DNA of 64,000 nucleotides, taken from SZUA-217 sp964194555 (GTDB taxonomy: Bacteria > Actinomycetota > Acidimicrobiia > Spongiisociales > ZC4RG35). The position numbers were made by a program, and so were the translations under genes. Of this stretch, positions 23,877 through 32,817 are shown one piece after another. The notes under the pieces were generated by a model that made no database searches, was not told where the DNA came from, and saw only the letters and a program-made list of their open reading frames with translations. Each line of letters opens with the position of its first letter. Within the stretch, counting starts at the first letter, position 1. Where the stretch lies: the NCBI GenBank assembly GCA_964194555.1, contig CAXMMT010000050.1, positions 26,428-90,427 on the forward strand. The letters are read 5' to 3'.

Positions 23877-24794
23877 CTATCTTTCCAGCCACACGACGAT
23901 CAGGTCGCCAACCCAGTCCGGGTCCCTCATGTTGTTGTGAAGGGCACCCTCGACTTCTTCCAACAACGACTCCGATCCAGAGTCGGCGAGTGCCAGGTGA
24001 AAGTCGGTGGCGAACCGGCTGTCGACGATCCCATCGCTACCGCCGTACATGATCAGACTGACGAGAAGGGTGTTTTCATCGGTGAGTCCTTGTGGGTTGC
24101 CGGCGAGCCAGACATCGGGCTCGGCGCTGGGCCCGGCACCGAAGAACGGCAGCATGATGATGCCGAGACGGTTGACATCGTATGGACCGGCCAGCCCTAC
24201 GAATCTGTCAGGTAGCCCTGTGCCCGGCACCGGGCAGTCCCCGGCGTATTCATTACCGGTGAGCGCCACAATCGCTGATATGTGGCCACCGGCCGAGTGC
24301 CCGATCAACGCCACTGTCCCGTCCGAATCCGGATGAGCTGCGGCATATCTGACTGCACAGGCCACATCATCGACAGCCTGAGGGAACCCGGGGCTCTCGT
24401 TGGAGAGCTTGTATGGGGTGTTCACCGTCAAGAACCCTTCATCGGTCAAGAAGGCCGCCAGCGAGTGCATGATCGAGACGTCTCCACCGATCCAGCCGCC
24501 ACCGTGGACCAGTACCACCGCAGGGAACGGTCCTTCTCCGTTCGGGATCTTCACGTCGGCCCCGATGTCGGGCAGTTCCGGGCGTGTTGTCGTTGTCGGT
24601 GGCAACGTGGTTGTTGTCGTGGGCGGCAGTGTTGTCGTTGTCGTCGAGGACGTGCTGGTGGTCGACTCAGAAGTGGAAGACGACACCGCTAGCTCAGTGG
24701 TTGTGACGACTTCCCCGCTCCCGGGCGAGCACGCCGCCAGGATGATGGCCGTTGCTAAGAAAGAAGCGAAGCGGCTGCCGCGTCTACGTGCCAT
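23877..24794 (-). CDS. Secreted alpha/beta-hydrolase lipoprotein
   Basis: This 305-residue exported esterase-like protein has a signal peptide with lipobox LAAC (residues 18-21). A Thr/Ser-rich linker with repeated LPPTTTTT runs to about residue 72. The alpha/beta-hydrolase fold follows, with oxyanion motif LVHGGGWIGG, nucleophile elbow LIGHSAGGH, a likely acid in GSDGIVDSR and His in GALHNN. It fits the carboxylesterase/BD-FAE group; its substrate is unknown. The ATG lies inside the end of pgl (40-bp overlap), so both may be one transcript. Confidence 0.85.
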   Translation of the reverse strand: MARRRGSRFASFLATAIILAACSPGSGEVVTTTELAVSSSTSESTTSTSSTTTTTLPPTTTTTLPPTTTTRPELPDIGADVKIPNGEGPFPAVVLVHGGGWIGGDVSIMHSLAAFLTDEGFLTVNTPYKLSNESPGFPQAVDDVACAVRYAAAHPDSDGTVALIGHSAGGHISAIVALTGNEYAGDCPVPGTGLPDRFVGLAGPYDVNRLGIIMLPFFGAGPSAEPDVWLAGNPQGLTDENTLLVSLIMYGGSDGIVDSRFATDFHLALADSGSESLLEEVEGALHNNMRDPDWVGDLIVVWLER

Positions 24795-25432
24795 TCAACC
24801 TTTGCCTGACCTTCGCCGAGTCTACCCGCGGGTGTTTCCCCGGCTAGGGAGTCCCTGAGAGCGCCTGATTTTTTCTCGCCAACCACCAGGACCATCAGAA
24901 GCTGGGCCCTCCACAGCATCGGATAAGTAGCTGTGATTCGCGTCTCCTGTTGCTGTGGAACGTGCTGGGCAACGAACCACCGGCTCTCCTCGTCGAGTGC
25001 AGGAGTGCCGGGGAAAAGCGATGCGGTGTGACCGTCGTCACCCAATCCGAGAAGTATGAGATCCGGCCTGCCGTTGTGGAGGAGTGCCTTGATCGTGGAC
25101 TCATAGAGGGTGGCGGAGTCGTTCGGCTCGATCAGCTCACTCCATACCGGTCGATGAAATCTGGCTTCAACGTGGTCCATCAACGTTTCGGCCGCCATCC
25201 GCCCGTTACACCTTTCGTGGTCGTGTGGAACCCAACGCTCGTCCGATAGCCAGGCGTCTACGCGACTCCAATCGATGTTCTGATCACGAAGGGCCGCATA
25301 GGTGGTCCCGGGTGTCGAACCACCGGCCAACCCGAGCGTAAAGCCTTCTTTTGCATCTTGAATCTCGCTCGCGACGCGCTGCGCCGCGGCCACGGCTGTC
25401 GCCTGAGCTGTCTCGTGAACCACCAACTTCAT
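24755..25432 (-). CDS. pgl: 6-phosphogluconolactonase
   Basis: Pgl hydrolyses 6-phosphogluconolactone in the oxidative pentose phosphate pathway. The protein is 225 residues. It contains LGLAGGSTPGTTYAALRDQ, AWLSDERWVPHDHERCNGRM and LLGLGDDGHTASLFPGTP, the DevB/SOL-type signatures. The ATG at 25432 is preferred; TACCGT 7 nt upstream could be a leaderless -10. zwf and gnd are not in the window. A palindromic element begins 23 bp upstream of the start. Confidence 0.93.
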   Translation of the reverse strand: MKLVVHETAQATAVAAAQRVASEIQDAKEGFTLGLAGGSTPGTTYAALRDQNIDWSRVDAWLSDERWVPHDHERCNGRMAAETLMDHVEARFHRPVWSELIEPNDSATLYESTIKALLHNGRPDLILLGLGDDGHTASLFPGTPALDEESRWFVAQHVPQQQETRITATYPMLWRAQLLMVLVVGEKKSGALRDSLAGETPAGRLGEGQAKVEWHVDAAAASLLS

Positions 25433-25455
25433 CGCACGGACGGTACCTGCCTGCT

Positions 25456-25622
25456 CTAATGCTCTGTCGCCCAAATAGCTACGCGGTCTCACCGGCCCTC
25501 GACGCCCCCGGCGGCGTCCTCCGCCTTGACGCAGCTAAGGCCGCGCCTTCGTTGTGCGTCCTTGCCAGATGACGCCGATGACTCGGTGACACCGCGGCAT
25601 CAATTGAGCGACAGACCACTAG
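25456..25622. repeat. Palindromic element, arm type A (copy 2)
   Basis: This 167-bp imperfect palindrome sits between divergent pgl and a hydrolase gene. The left end CTAATGCTCTGTCGC mirrors the right end GCGACAGACCACTAG with two mismatches. It shares long identical stretches with the copy at 37104 (for example CCCAAATAGCTACGCGG and CGCGGCATCAATTGAGCGAC). There is no coding content. Confidence 0.92.
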
Positions 25623-25625
25623 ATT
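25620..25625 (+). promoter_or_regulatory. Candidate -10 formed by the end of a palindromic element
   Basis: TAGATT, made of the terminal TAG of the repeat plus ATT, lies 6 nt before the ATG at 25632. This is leaderless-promoter spacing. Confidence 0.4.
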
Positions 25626-25631
25626 TGAGTC

Positions 25632-26294
25632 ATGGCCGACTCAGTCACCATCACCTGGACCGGTGGAGAGGTGTCCGGGCGTCTCACCGGTGACGGACCC
25701 AACGGGATACTTCTCGCGCATGGAGCAGGGGTAGACCAGGACCATCCGTTCATGGTCCTGCTCCGCGATGGCCTTGCGGGCGAAGCCCACACCGTGATGA
25801 CCTTCAACTACCCCTACGCCGAGCGCGGATCGAGAAGCCCCGATCGCGCCGAGAAACTGATCGCGTGTCATCGAGGGGCAGCGGAATTCCTGCGTTCCCG
25901 GGTTGAAACCCTTTTTCTTGCTGGAAGGTCGATGGGTGGACGAATCGCGACGATGCTGGTGGCCGAGGGGGGCGAGGCCGCCGGAATAGCCCTTTACGCC
26001 TACCCGCTGCATCCGTCCGGCAAGCCGGAAAAGCTCCGCATCGACCATTTGCCGAATGTCACCGTGCCGCTCCTCTTCTTCCTCGGAACCAGGGATGCGT
26101 TGTCGCGAATGGAGCTGTTCAACCAGCACATCCGTCCGCTGCCGAATGCCGAGGTCGAGGTTCTAGAAAATGCAGGTCACTCTCCGAAGGGAGGTGGTTG
26201 GACGTTTGAGTCCACGGTCGAGCGGCTCGTCGATGGGACCTCGGAATGGATTACCCGGATCTCGTCTGGCAGTAGCAACCCGGAGAGACCATAA
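25632..26294 (+). CDS. Alpha/beta-hydrolase of the KANL3/Tex30 type
   Basis: This 220-residue cytoplasmic hydrolase has ILLAHGAGVDQDHPFM at the oxyanion position, the nucleophile elbow FLAGRSMGGRIATML (Ser near residue 100) and a C-terminal His in ENAGHSPKGGG. The fold and order match the small dienelactone-hydrolase-like family to which KANL3/Tex30 belongs. Its reaction is unknown. The ATG at 25632 lies 9 bp after the palindromic element and has no Shine-Dalgarno. It precedes rplY by 37 bp. Confidence 0.8.
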   Translation: MADSVTITWTGGEVSGRLTGDGPNGILLAHGAGVDQDHPFMVLLRDGLAGEAHTVMTFNYPYAERGSRSPDRAEKLIACHRGAAEFLRSRVETLFLAGRSMGGRIATMLVAEGGEAAGIALYAYPLHPSGKPEKLRIDHLPNVTVPLLFFLGTRDALSRMELFNQHIRPLPNAEVEVLENAGHSPKGGGWTFESTVERLVDGTSEWITRISSGSSNPERP

Positions 26295-26331
26295 TTGGGT
26301 CTGCCTCTTCACTTCTCCAAGGAGTCTCTTG

Positions 26332-27021
26332 ATGTCTGAAATCAGCCTGCGCGCTTTGCCCGGCCGGTCGCCCGGCTCGCGTGAGTCTCGCCGGATTCGC
26401 CGCGAGGGTTTGGTGCCTGCCGTTGTCTACGGCAAGGGTGTTGATACTGTGCCTCTCTCTGTTGATGCTCATGCCCTCGGGGTGGCCCTTCATACCGAGG
26501 CCGGCTCGAATGCCATCATCAGTCTCGAGATCGAGGGCGGTGACACATTGACCACGATGGCTCGGATCATCGAGCGTCACCCTTTTCGAGACGAGTATCG
26601 ACACGTCGATTTCGTTACGGTCGACCTCAGCCAGAAGGTCACCGCCGAAGTGACAATCCAGTTCGAAGGCACTCCGGCAGGTGTGATCGAAGGCGGTGTG
26701 TTCAGCCCGCGGAGGACCTCTGTTCAGATCGAAGTGCTGCCTACGGAAATCCCCTCGTTCATCGAGCTCGACGTTTCCGAAGTCGAGGTAGGTGCCTCAC
26801 TTCGTGTGGAGGATCTTCCGGCACTCGAGGGCATCGTCTATCTCGAGGATCCTGATGCCGTGATCATGTCTGTGACCGTTCCCGCGGCCGAGATCGTCGT
26901 AGAGCCAGAATTCGACGAGGAAGAAGAGTTGGCGGAGGGCGAGGAGCTTGCCGAGGGTGAGGCTGAAGAGGGCGCTGAGGCTGAGGCCGAAGACGAAGAA
27001 AAGGCCGAAGCAACCAAGTAA
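26332..27021 (+). CDS. rplY: Ribosomal protein bL25 (Ctc/TL5 form)
   Basis: bL25 binds 5S rRNA in the large subunit. This is the long Ctc/TL5 form with 229 residues. The N-terminal 5S-binding domain contains SRRIRREGLVPAVVYGKG and ARIIERHPFRDEYRHVDFV. The C-terminal beta domain follows from about residue 100. An acidic, Ala/Glu-repeat tail (EEELAEGEELAEGEAEEG) covers the last 45 residues. AAGGAG stands 7 nt before the ATG. It is followed at 4 bp by pth, a common bacterial pairing. Confidence 0.95.
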   Translation: MSEISLRALPGRSPGSRESRRIRREGLVPAVVYGKGVDTVPLSVDAHALGVALHTEAGSNAIISLEIEGGDTLTTMARIIERHPFRDEYRHVDFVTVDLSQKVTAEVTIQFEGTPAGVIEGGVFSPRRTSVQIEVLPTEIPSFIELDVSEVEVGASLRVEDLPALEGIVYLEDPDAVIMSVTVPAAEIVVEPEFDEEEELAEGEELAEGEAEEGAEAEAEDEEKAEATK

Positions 27022-27025
27022 ACCG

Positions 27026-27604
27026 GTGCAGCTGGTCGTCGGACTTCGCAATCCGGGAGTCGACTACGAACGAAGTCGGCATAACGTTGGGTTCGATGCG
27101 CTGGCACGAGTCGTCGATCGAGCCGATCAGTCTTTTCGCAGTGCGCCTTCGCGTGTGCGGGGGATGGTGGCCCAATCTGGGGTCGGCGAAGACCAGGTCC
27201 TCTTTTTCGCTCCCAACACCTACATGAACGCGTCTGGCTGGCCGGTCAAGGCTGCGATGGCCTACTACAAGGTTGCGTCTGGGGATCTGCTGGTGATTCA
27301 CGATGACATCGACCTGGCTTTTGGTCGTCTCCGCATTCAGGTGGCCGGAGGCAGTGGCGGCCACAACGGGATTCGATCGGTCGAGAAGTCCCTTGGTACC
27401 AAGGAGTTCTCGAGACTCAAGATCGGGGTGGGGAGGCCCCCAGGCTCCATGGATCCCGCGGACTTCGTCTTGCGCCATTTCTCGAAGGGTGAGCGTTCCG
27501 AGGTTGGGGTGCTGGTGGAAGATGCGGCCGACGTCGTGGAGCAGTGGCTTGGCAACAGGGACCGCGCTCAAGAGAACGCGGCACACCGCGGTCGAGATGC
27601 CTGA
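27026..27604 (+). CDS. pth: Peptidyl-tRNA hydrolase
   Basis: Pth releases peptides from tRNAs dropped by ribosomes. From the GTG at 27026 it is 192 residues, the usual length. The motifs are present: RSRHNVGFDAL (catalytic His), FFAPNTYMNASGWPVK, IHDDIDLAFGRLRI and GGSGGHNGIRSVEKSL. The N-terminal motif reads VVGLRNPGVDY, with Arg where most enzymes have Gly. The stop overlaps the glpK start by 8 bp. Confidence 0.95.
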   Translation: MQLVVGLRNPGVDYERSRHNVGFDALARVVDRADQSFRSAPSRVRGMVAQSGVGEDQVLFFAPNTYMNASGWPVKAAMAYYKVASGDLLVIHDDIDLAFGRLRIQVAGGSGGHNGIRSVEKSLGTKEFSRLKIGVGRPPGSMDPADFVLRHFSKGERSEVGVLVEDAADVVEQWLGNRDRAQENAAHRGRDA

Positions 27605-29087
27605 GTACGTGGGCGCTCTCGATCAGGGCACTACATCCACGCGATTCATGGTGTTTGATCATGCTGGATCGGTGATCTCGCTTGATCAGAAGGAGCACAG
27701 TCAGATCTTCCCCGAACCGGGATGGGTGGAGCACGACCCGGGCGAAATCTGGCTGAACACGGTGTCGGTGATCGAGGGAGCCCTCTCCCGGGCCGGTCTC
27801 GATCCCGGCGACCTGGCGGCCGTGGGGATCACCAACCAACGAGAAACCACCGTTGTTTGGGATCGTTCCACGGGGGAGCCGGTAGCCAATGCGATCGTCT
27901 GGCAGGACACTCGAACGGCCAGCCTCTGTAGGTCGCTCGAGGGTGACGAGGGACCTGATCGTTTCCGGGCGAGGACGGGTCTTCCTCTGGCAACCTATTT
28001 TGCCGGCCCGAAGGTTCGGTGGCTTCTCGACGAGCACGATCTGGGAGACCGGGCGGCCGGCGGTGAGCTTGCATTCGGCACCATCGACTCCTGGGTGGCG
28101 TGGAACCTGACCGGCGGTACCGAGGGTGGCCAACATGTAACCGATGTGACCAACGCGTCCAGAACCATGTTGATGGACCTGGCCACAACCACCTGGGACT
28201 CAGACCTGCTCATGGAATTTGGCGTGCCCACTCACATGCTTCCGGAGATTGTTGCCTCGGTCGGCCACATCGGATCGTGTGCCGGTCCGCTATCCGGTGT
28301 TCCGCTCACCGCGATTCTCGGCGACCAGCAGGCGGCCCTCTTCGGGCAGGTCTGTTTCAAGCCTGGAGACGCCAAGAACACCTACGGCACGGGCAATTTC
28401 ATGCTGATGAACACCGGCACCGATCCGGTTCCGTCAGAATCCGGTCTTCTCAGCACTGTGGCGTATCGAATCGATGGTGATGAAACTGTTTATGCCCTCG
28501 AGGGCTCGGTTGCCGTCACCGGATCCCTGGTGCAATGGCTCCGGGACAATCTCGGGATCGTTGCCGAAGCATCCGAGGTCGAGGACCTGGCTCTGTCGGT
28601 CGAGGACAACGGAGATGTCTACTTCGTTCCGGCATTTTCCGGTCTTTTTGCACCTCACTGGCGACCGGACGCCAGAGGGGTGATCACCGGCTTGACCCGT
28701 TTCGCCAACAAGGGTCACATCGCCCGCGCCGCTCTCGAGTCGACCGCCTATCAGACGAAAGACGTCTTCGATGCCATGACGGCAGATTCAGGGGTGAATC
28801 TGGGAGAACTGAGGGTTGACGGTGGCATGACGCACAATTTGCTTCTCATGCAGTTCCAGGCCGATCTGCTTGGGGTGGAGGTGGTCAGGCCCACCATCGC
28901 CGAGACGACTGCGTTGGGCGCGGCCTACGCCGCCGGTCTCGCCGTGGGGTTCTGGGCCGATTTCGATGAACTCACATCGCGGTGGGTCGAATCGGAGAGA
29001 TGGGTGCCTGACATGACCTCTGATGAACGCGCACGGATGCAGAGTCGTTGGCGCCAGGCGATCGATCGTTCGCTCGACTGGGTCTGA
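27597..29087 (+). CDS. glpK: Glycerol kinase
   Basis: GlpK phosphorylates glycerol to glycerol 3-phosphate. It has 496 residues, normal for FGGY kinases. It starts MPEYVGALDQGTTSTRFMVF and contains ITNQRETTVVWDRSTGEP and LAFGTIDSWVAWNLTGG. Near the C terminus are ELRVDGGMTHNLLLMQFQAD and ETTALGAAYAAGLAVGFW. The ATG at 27597 lies within the pth 3' end. No glycerol facilitator or GlpD is adjacent. The closeness to the BMC locus (5.6 kb, with other genes between) gives no reason to link them. Confidence 0.95.
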   Translation: MPEYVGALDQGTTSTRFMVFDHAGSVISLDQKEHSQIFPEPGWVEHDPGEIWLNTVSVIEGALSRAGLDPGDLAAVGITNQRETTVVWDRSTGEPVANAIVWQDTRTASLCRSLEGDEGPDRFRARTGLPLATYFAGPKVRWLLDEHDLGDRAAGGELAFGTIDSWVAWNLTGGTEGGQHVTDVTNASRTMLMDLATTTWDSDLLMEFGVPTHMLPEIVASVGHIGSCAGPLSGVPLTAILGDQQAALFGQVCFKPGDAKNTYGTGNFMLMNTGTDPVPSESGLLSTVAYRIDGDETVYALEGSVAVTGSLVQWLRDNLGIVAEASEVEDLALSVEDNGDVYFVPAFSGLFAPHWRPDARGVITGLTRFANKGHIARAALESTAYQTKDVFDAMTADSGVNLGELRVDGGMTHNLLLMQFQADLLGVEVVRPTIAETTALGAAYAAGLAVGFWADFDELTSRWVESERWVPDMTSDERARMQSRWRQAIDRSLDWV

Positions 29088-29137
29088 TGCTCTGGCCACC
29101 GCAGCGACCGTGGGCGTGCTTATGATCGGCGGGCTCA

Positions 29138-29303
29138 GGTGCCCCCCAACGCAAATACGATGATGTTTCTGCGGACAGATGACCCCGCTCGCGGCGTCCT
29201 CGTCCTCGACGCACCGCACCGGGTGCGTCTTCGTCCTGCGTCCTGGCGAGGCGTCGCCCCTGTCTCACCGAAACATGCGACCATACTTACGTTGGAGAGC
29301 ACT
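29138..29303. repeat. Palindromic element, arm type B (copy 1)
   Basis: This 166-bp element lies between glpK and pgsA. The left end GGTGCCCCCCAACGCAAATACG mirrors the right end CGTTGGAGAGCACT. The core CCCCGCTCGCGGCGTCCTCG and TCCTCGACGCACCGC is shared with the copy at 60266. The probable pgsA ATG at 29275 lies inside it. Confidence 0.88.
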
Positions 29304-29877
29304 TAGCCGAGGAGGCGATATCTCCGTTCCGAATGCGTTGGCGCTGGCTCGGATCGCCATGGTCGTGCCGATCATGGCCTTCACGCGGGCCGACAGGATC
29401 GACAACCACTTTGTCATCGCGGCAGGGATTTTCGCGATCGCGGCGTTTACAGATTTCCTCGACGGCTACCTGGCGCGCCGCTATTCGGAGGAGAGTGTTC
29501 TCGGTGGCTTCCTCGACACCACGGCCGACAAGATCCTTGTCACCGGCACGCTCCTCGCCCTCGTTTCGGTCGGCAGGGTCTCCATCTGGCCTGCCGCCAT
29601 CCTCATCTTCAGGGAGTTCGCGGTGATGGCCCTGCGGGGTGTTGTCGCCCAGCGAGGTGGACTGATCAAACCCTCGACCTGGGGAAAGATCAAGACGGTG
29701 GCCCAGTTCCTTGCCATCTTCCTTGCATTCGTCCGTCTCTCGGAACCATGGGGACCCTGGTACTTGGACCAGTGGGCGATGCTCTTCGCGGTGATCGCCA
29801 CGCTCGGGTCGGCGTCGGGGTACATGGTCGCGTTCTGGCACACCGTCCGAACGGAGCCAACCGAAGTCAAGACGTGA
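29275..29877 (+). CDS. pgsA: CDP-alcohol phosphatidyltransferase (PgsA-like)
   Basis: This inner-membrane enzyme joins CDP-diacylglycerol to a small alcohol, most likely glycerol 3-phosphate (phosphatidylglycerophosphate synthesis). It has about 200 residues and several membrane helices. The family signature is complete: DFLDGYLARRYSEESVLGG then FLDTTADK. The normal N-terminal motif is SVPNALALARI. The only in-frame ATG before it is at 29275, inside the palindromic element. GAGGAGG at 29309-29315 stands at good distance from an ATC codon in GDISVPN, so a non-standard start is possible. The stop overlaps the next gene (GTGA). Confidence 0.82.
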   Translation: MRPYLRWRALSRGGDISVPNALALARIAMVVPIMAFTRADRIDNHFVIAAGIFAIAAFTDFLDGYLARRYSEESVLGGFLDTTADKILVTGTLLALVSVGRVSIWPAAILIFREFAVMALRGVVAQRGGLIKPSTWGKIKTVAQFLAIFLAFVRLSEPWGPWYLDQWAMLFAVIATLGSASGYMVAFWHTVRTEPTEVKT

Positions 29878-30854
29878 GGGTCGCCATCACTGGTGGCTCA
29901 GGTGTGGTGGGCGCGGCGGTTACCAGCCATCTCGTCGAGTCAGGATTCGAAGTCAGGGCTCTTGCCCGCTCGACACGATCCGGGTCCAAGGTCGCCTCTC
30001 TCGGAGCAACGCCCGTCCCTGGCGATGTCCTCGACTACGAGAGCGTTCGCTCGCTGGTCGATGGTTGCGAGTGGGTGTTTCACGTCGCCGGAGTGAACGA
30101 GATGTGCACCAGGGATCCGAGCCATATGTGGCGGGTCAACGTCGAAGGAACCCGGCTGGTGATGAATGCCTGCCGGGAAGCAGGAGTTTCGAGACTGATC
30201 CACACTTCGTCGGTTGTGACTATCGGGGAGCGGAGAGGGGAGAGGGCCGCAGAGTCGACCACCCACCGCGGGTTCTACCTGTCGGAGTACGAGCGAACCA
30301 AGACCGAAGCTGAACGACTTCTCTTCTCGGAGGCGCGCGGCCTGGACGTCGTGGCGGTCAATCCGTCATCGGTTCAGGGCCCTGGCCGGGCGACGGGAAC
30401 GGGTCGGATCATCCTCGATGCCGCCAAGGGGAAGTTGCCCTTTCTGATCGACACCACCATCTCTCTCGTCGATATTGACGACTGCGCCCGCGGTCACCTT
30501 CTGGCGGCCCGCCGCGGAGCGTCCGGAGAGCGATATTTGCTCAGCGGTGCGACTCTGACGATGCGGGAGGCTGTCGCTCTGCTGTCGGAAGTGACAGATG
30601 ACGAGGTGTCTCCTCGTTTTCTTCCGACCGGCGTCGTGCACGCCATATCCGTGGTCGCGGAGATCGCCTTCGGGGTGATCCGGCGCCGCCCACCAATCTG
30701 CCGGGAGGCGGTTCGGGTCATCGACCACGGTCATCACTGCGACGGGAGTCGTGCAACAACCGAACTCGGTCTCCACTACACCCCGGTAGGGGAGACGATC
30801 CGGCGCACGATCGAGTGGTTCGCGGATGAGGGACTCCTTCAACTGAGCAATTAG
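29874..30854 (+). CDS. NAD-dependent epimerase/dehydratase (extended SDR)
   Basis: This 326-residue Rossmann enzyme has the N-terminal motif VAITGGSGVVGAAVTSHLVE, the fold's FHVAGVNEMC strand, catalytic Ser in LIHTSSVVTIG and YxxxK as YERTK. VVAVNPSSVQGPG and YLLSGATLTMREA follow. The pattern recalls HpnA-like and dihydroflavonol-reductase-like proteins that act on hydroxy/oxo groups of isoprenoid or sugar substrates. The specific substrate is unknown. The GTG start at 29874 overlaps the pgsA stop. Confidence 0.87.
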   Translation: MRVAITGGSGVVGAAVTSHLVESGFEVRALARSTRSGSKVASLGATPVPGDVLDYESVRSLVDGCEWVFHVAGVNEMCTRDPSHMWRVNVEGTRLVMNACREAGVSRLIHTSSVVTIGERRGERAAESTTHRGFYLSEYERTKTEAERLLFSEARGLDVVAVNPSSVQGPGRATGTGRIILDAAKGKLPFLIDTTISLVDIDDCARGHLLAARRGASGERYLLSGATLTMREAVALLSEVTDDEVSPRFLPTGVVHAISVVAEIAFGVIRRRPPICREAVRVIDHGHHCDGSRATTELGLHYTPVGETIRRTIEWFADEGLLQLSN

Positions 30855-30888
30855 TCTCCCCGAGCCAAGGTCTCGCAGAAGGAGAGTT

Positions 30889-32817
30889 GTGCCCCATTTT
30901 CACCCTGATGGCAATGAGCCGTCGTCATTCACCAAGGCTTTCCAAGCGATTCAGCGGGAGACCTTGCCCTTTGATGACGAGCGGGATTTCGAGGAACAGC
31001 ACCGAGGATTCATAGCCAAGCCGGATTACACCCAAATCATGTCTGATGCCGGCAACGTTGCCTGGGACATGGAGCGGTACGACTTTCTGCTGGAGGGCGA
31101 GGACTTCGACAGCATTCACCCCTCTTTGCAGCGCCAGGCCATCCTCAACATGAATTACGGCCTCTATGAGGTGATGCCCGGGATCTGGCAGGTCCGTGGT
31201 TTTGATCTCTCCAACGTGACCTTCATCGAAGGTGAGACGGGGTGGGTTGTCTTCGACACCGCCACTGCCGTGGAGACCGCTCGCGCCGCCCTGGCATTCA
31301 TCAACTCCCAACTGGGGGAGCGGCCCGTCACCGCAGTTGTCCACTCCCACTCCCATGCCGACCATTTCGGTGGTGTGCGAGGCGTTGTAGACGAGACCGA
31401 CGTGCGTTCGGGGAGGGTCCCCATCATCGTCCCCGATGGCTTCATGGAGCACGCAGTCGCTGAGAACGTCTACGCCGGCAACGCGATGAATCGCCGTCTG
31501 TTCTTTCAGTATGGAGTCCTGACTCCAGCCAACCCATACGGTCACGTCGACCAGGCAATTGGCAAGAACGTGGCCGCCGGAACGATGAGCCTCATCCCTC
31601 CCACAGTGGTCGTGACCGAGGACATCGAAGAACATGTCGTCGATGGTGTCCGCATGGTGTTTCACAACACGCCGGGGACCGAGGCTCCGGCCGAGATGAA
31701 CACCTATTTCCCCGATCTCAAGGCGTTCTGGGCGGCGGAGAACGTGACCGCCACGATCCACAACATCTATACGCTCCGCGGTGCCTTGGTCCGCGACGCT
31801 CTACGCTGGTCAAAGAAGATCGGGGAGGCGTTGTATCTCTTTGGCCAGGAGGCGGAAGTCATGTTTGCCTCACACAACTGGCCGCGGTGGGGTAACGCAC
31901 GGATCCAGGAGGTGTTGCGCGCTCAGCGTGATGGGTACGCCCATCTCAACAACGGTGTGCTCCATCTGGCCAACCAGGGTGTGACCGTCAACGAGATCCA
32001 CAACATCTACCAGCCGCCACTCTCCCTTCGTAAGCAGTGGGTCGCCAGGAGCTATCACGGGTCCGTCGAGCACAACAGTCGGGCGGTTGTCAATCGATAT
32101 CTCGGATATTGGGACGGAAACCCGACGACTCTGATACCACTCTCCCCGCACGCCTCGGCTCCGCTCTACGTCGAGATGATGGGCGGAGCAGAGCCCATCC
32201 TTGCCAAAGGAAAAGAGCTTTACGACGCGGGTCGTTATCGCGATGCGCAGGAGATCGTCAACAAACTCGTCTACGCCGAGCCGGAGAGCACTCAGGCAAA
32301 GGACCTTCTGGCCGCGATCTTTGAACAAATCGGGTATCAGCAGGAGAGCCCCAGCGTCAGAAATAGCTTCCTCAGCGCCGCCTTCGAATTGCGATCGGGG
32401 ATCCCCAAGGGAGTGTCACCATCGACCGGCCCCGATGTTCTTCGTGCGCTGACAACGGAGATGTTCTTTGACTATCTGGCGATTCGCTTGGACAGCTCTC
32501 AAGTCGAGGATGTTGAGTTCGTGGCCAACGTCAGCCATCCCGACACCGGCGAGAAACTCGTCCTGGAGCTTTCCAACGGCACTCTGACCACTCAGATCGG
32601 GTTTGCAGCGTCCGAGCCAACATTCACATTGACGATTGACCGGGCGGACTTCGAAAGTGTGATCGTGGGGGCCTCGACCCTCAGCGAGCTGGTCGCAGGG
32701 GGGAGGGGCTCTGTTGATGGAGACGCCAGCGGGCTGCATGCCCTTTTCGGCGCCCTCATCGACTTGGACCTTCTTTTTGAGATGATGCCGGTAACTCTTG
32801 TGACGGGGCAAGAGTGA
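30889..32817 (+). CDS. Alkylsulfatase (SdsA1/BDS1-type metallo-beta-lactamase fold)
   Basis: This 642-residue enzyme hydrolyses primary alkyl sulfates such as SDS to alcohol and sulfate. The N-terminal metallo-beta-lactamase domain has the zinc motif VVHSHSHADHFGGVRG (residues about 150-165) and, further on, HNTPGTEAPAEMN. The middle region (NVTATIHNIYTLRGALVRDA) and an alkylsulfatase dimerisation domain follow. The last about 120 residues are an SCP2-like lipid-binding domain. GTG at 30889 is preceded by AGAAGGAG at 4 nt. No signal peptide is evident, so it probably acts in the cytoplasm. It overlaps the transporter gene by 4 bp. Confidence 0.9.
   Translation: MPHFHPDGNEPSSFTKAFQAIQRETLPFDDERDFEEQHRGFIAKPDYTQIMSDAGNVAWDMERYDFLLEGEDFDSIHPSLQRQAILNMNYGLYEVMPGIWQVRGFDLSNVTFIEGETGWVVFDTATAVETARAALAFINSQLGERPVTAVVHSHSHADHFGGVRGVVDETDVRSGRVPIIVPDGFMEHAVAENVYAGNAMNRRLFFQYGVLTPANPYGHVDQAIGKNVAAGTMSLIPPTVVVTEDIEEHVVDGVRMVFHNTPGTEAPAEMNTYFPDLKAFWAAENVTATIHNIYTLRGALVRDALRWSKKIGEALYLFGQEAEVMFASHNWPRWGNARIQEVLRAQRDGYAHLNNGVLHLANQGVTVNEIHNIYQPPLSLRKQWVARSYHGSVEHNSRAVVNRYLGYWDGNPTTLIPLSPHASAPLYVEMMGGAEPILAKGKELYDAGRYRDAQEIVNKLVYAEPESTQAKDLLAAIFEQIGYQQESPSVRNSFLSAAFELRSGIPKGVSPSTGPDVLRALTTEMFFDYLAIRLDSSQVEDVEFVANVSHPDTGEKLVLELSNGTLTTQIGFAASEPTFTLTIDRADFESVIVGASTLSELVAGGRGSVDGDASGLHALFGALIDLDLLFEMMPVTLVTGQE

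Noticed and set aside
27597..29087. glpK as part of the microcompartment pathway
   Set aside because: It is separated by many unrelated genes, has no N-terminal encapsulation helix and is coupled to pth.
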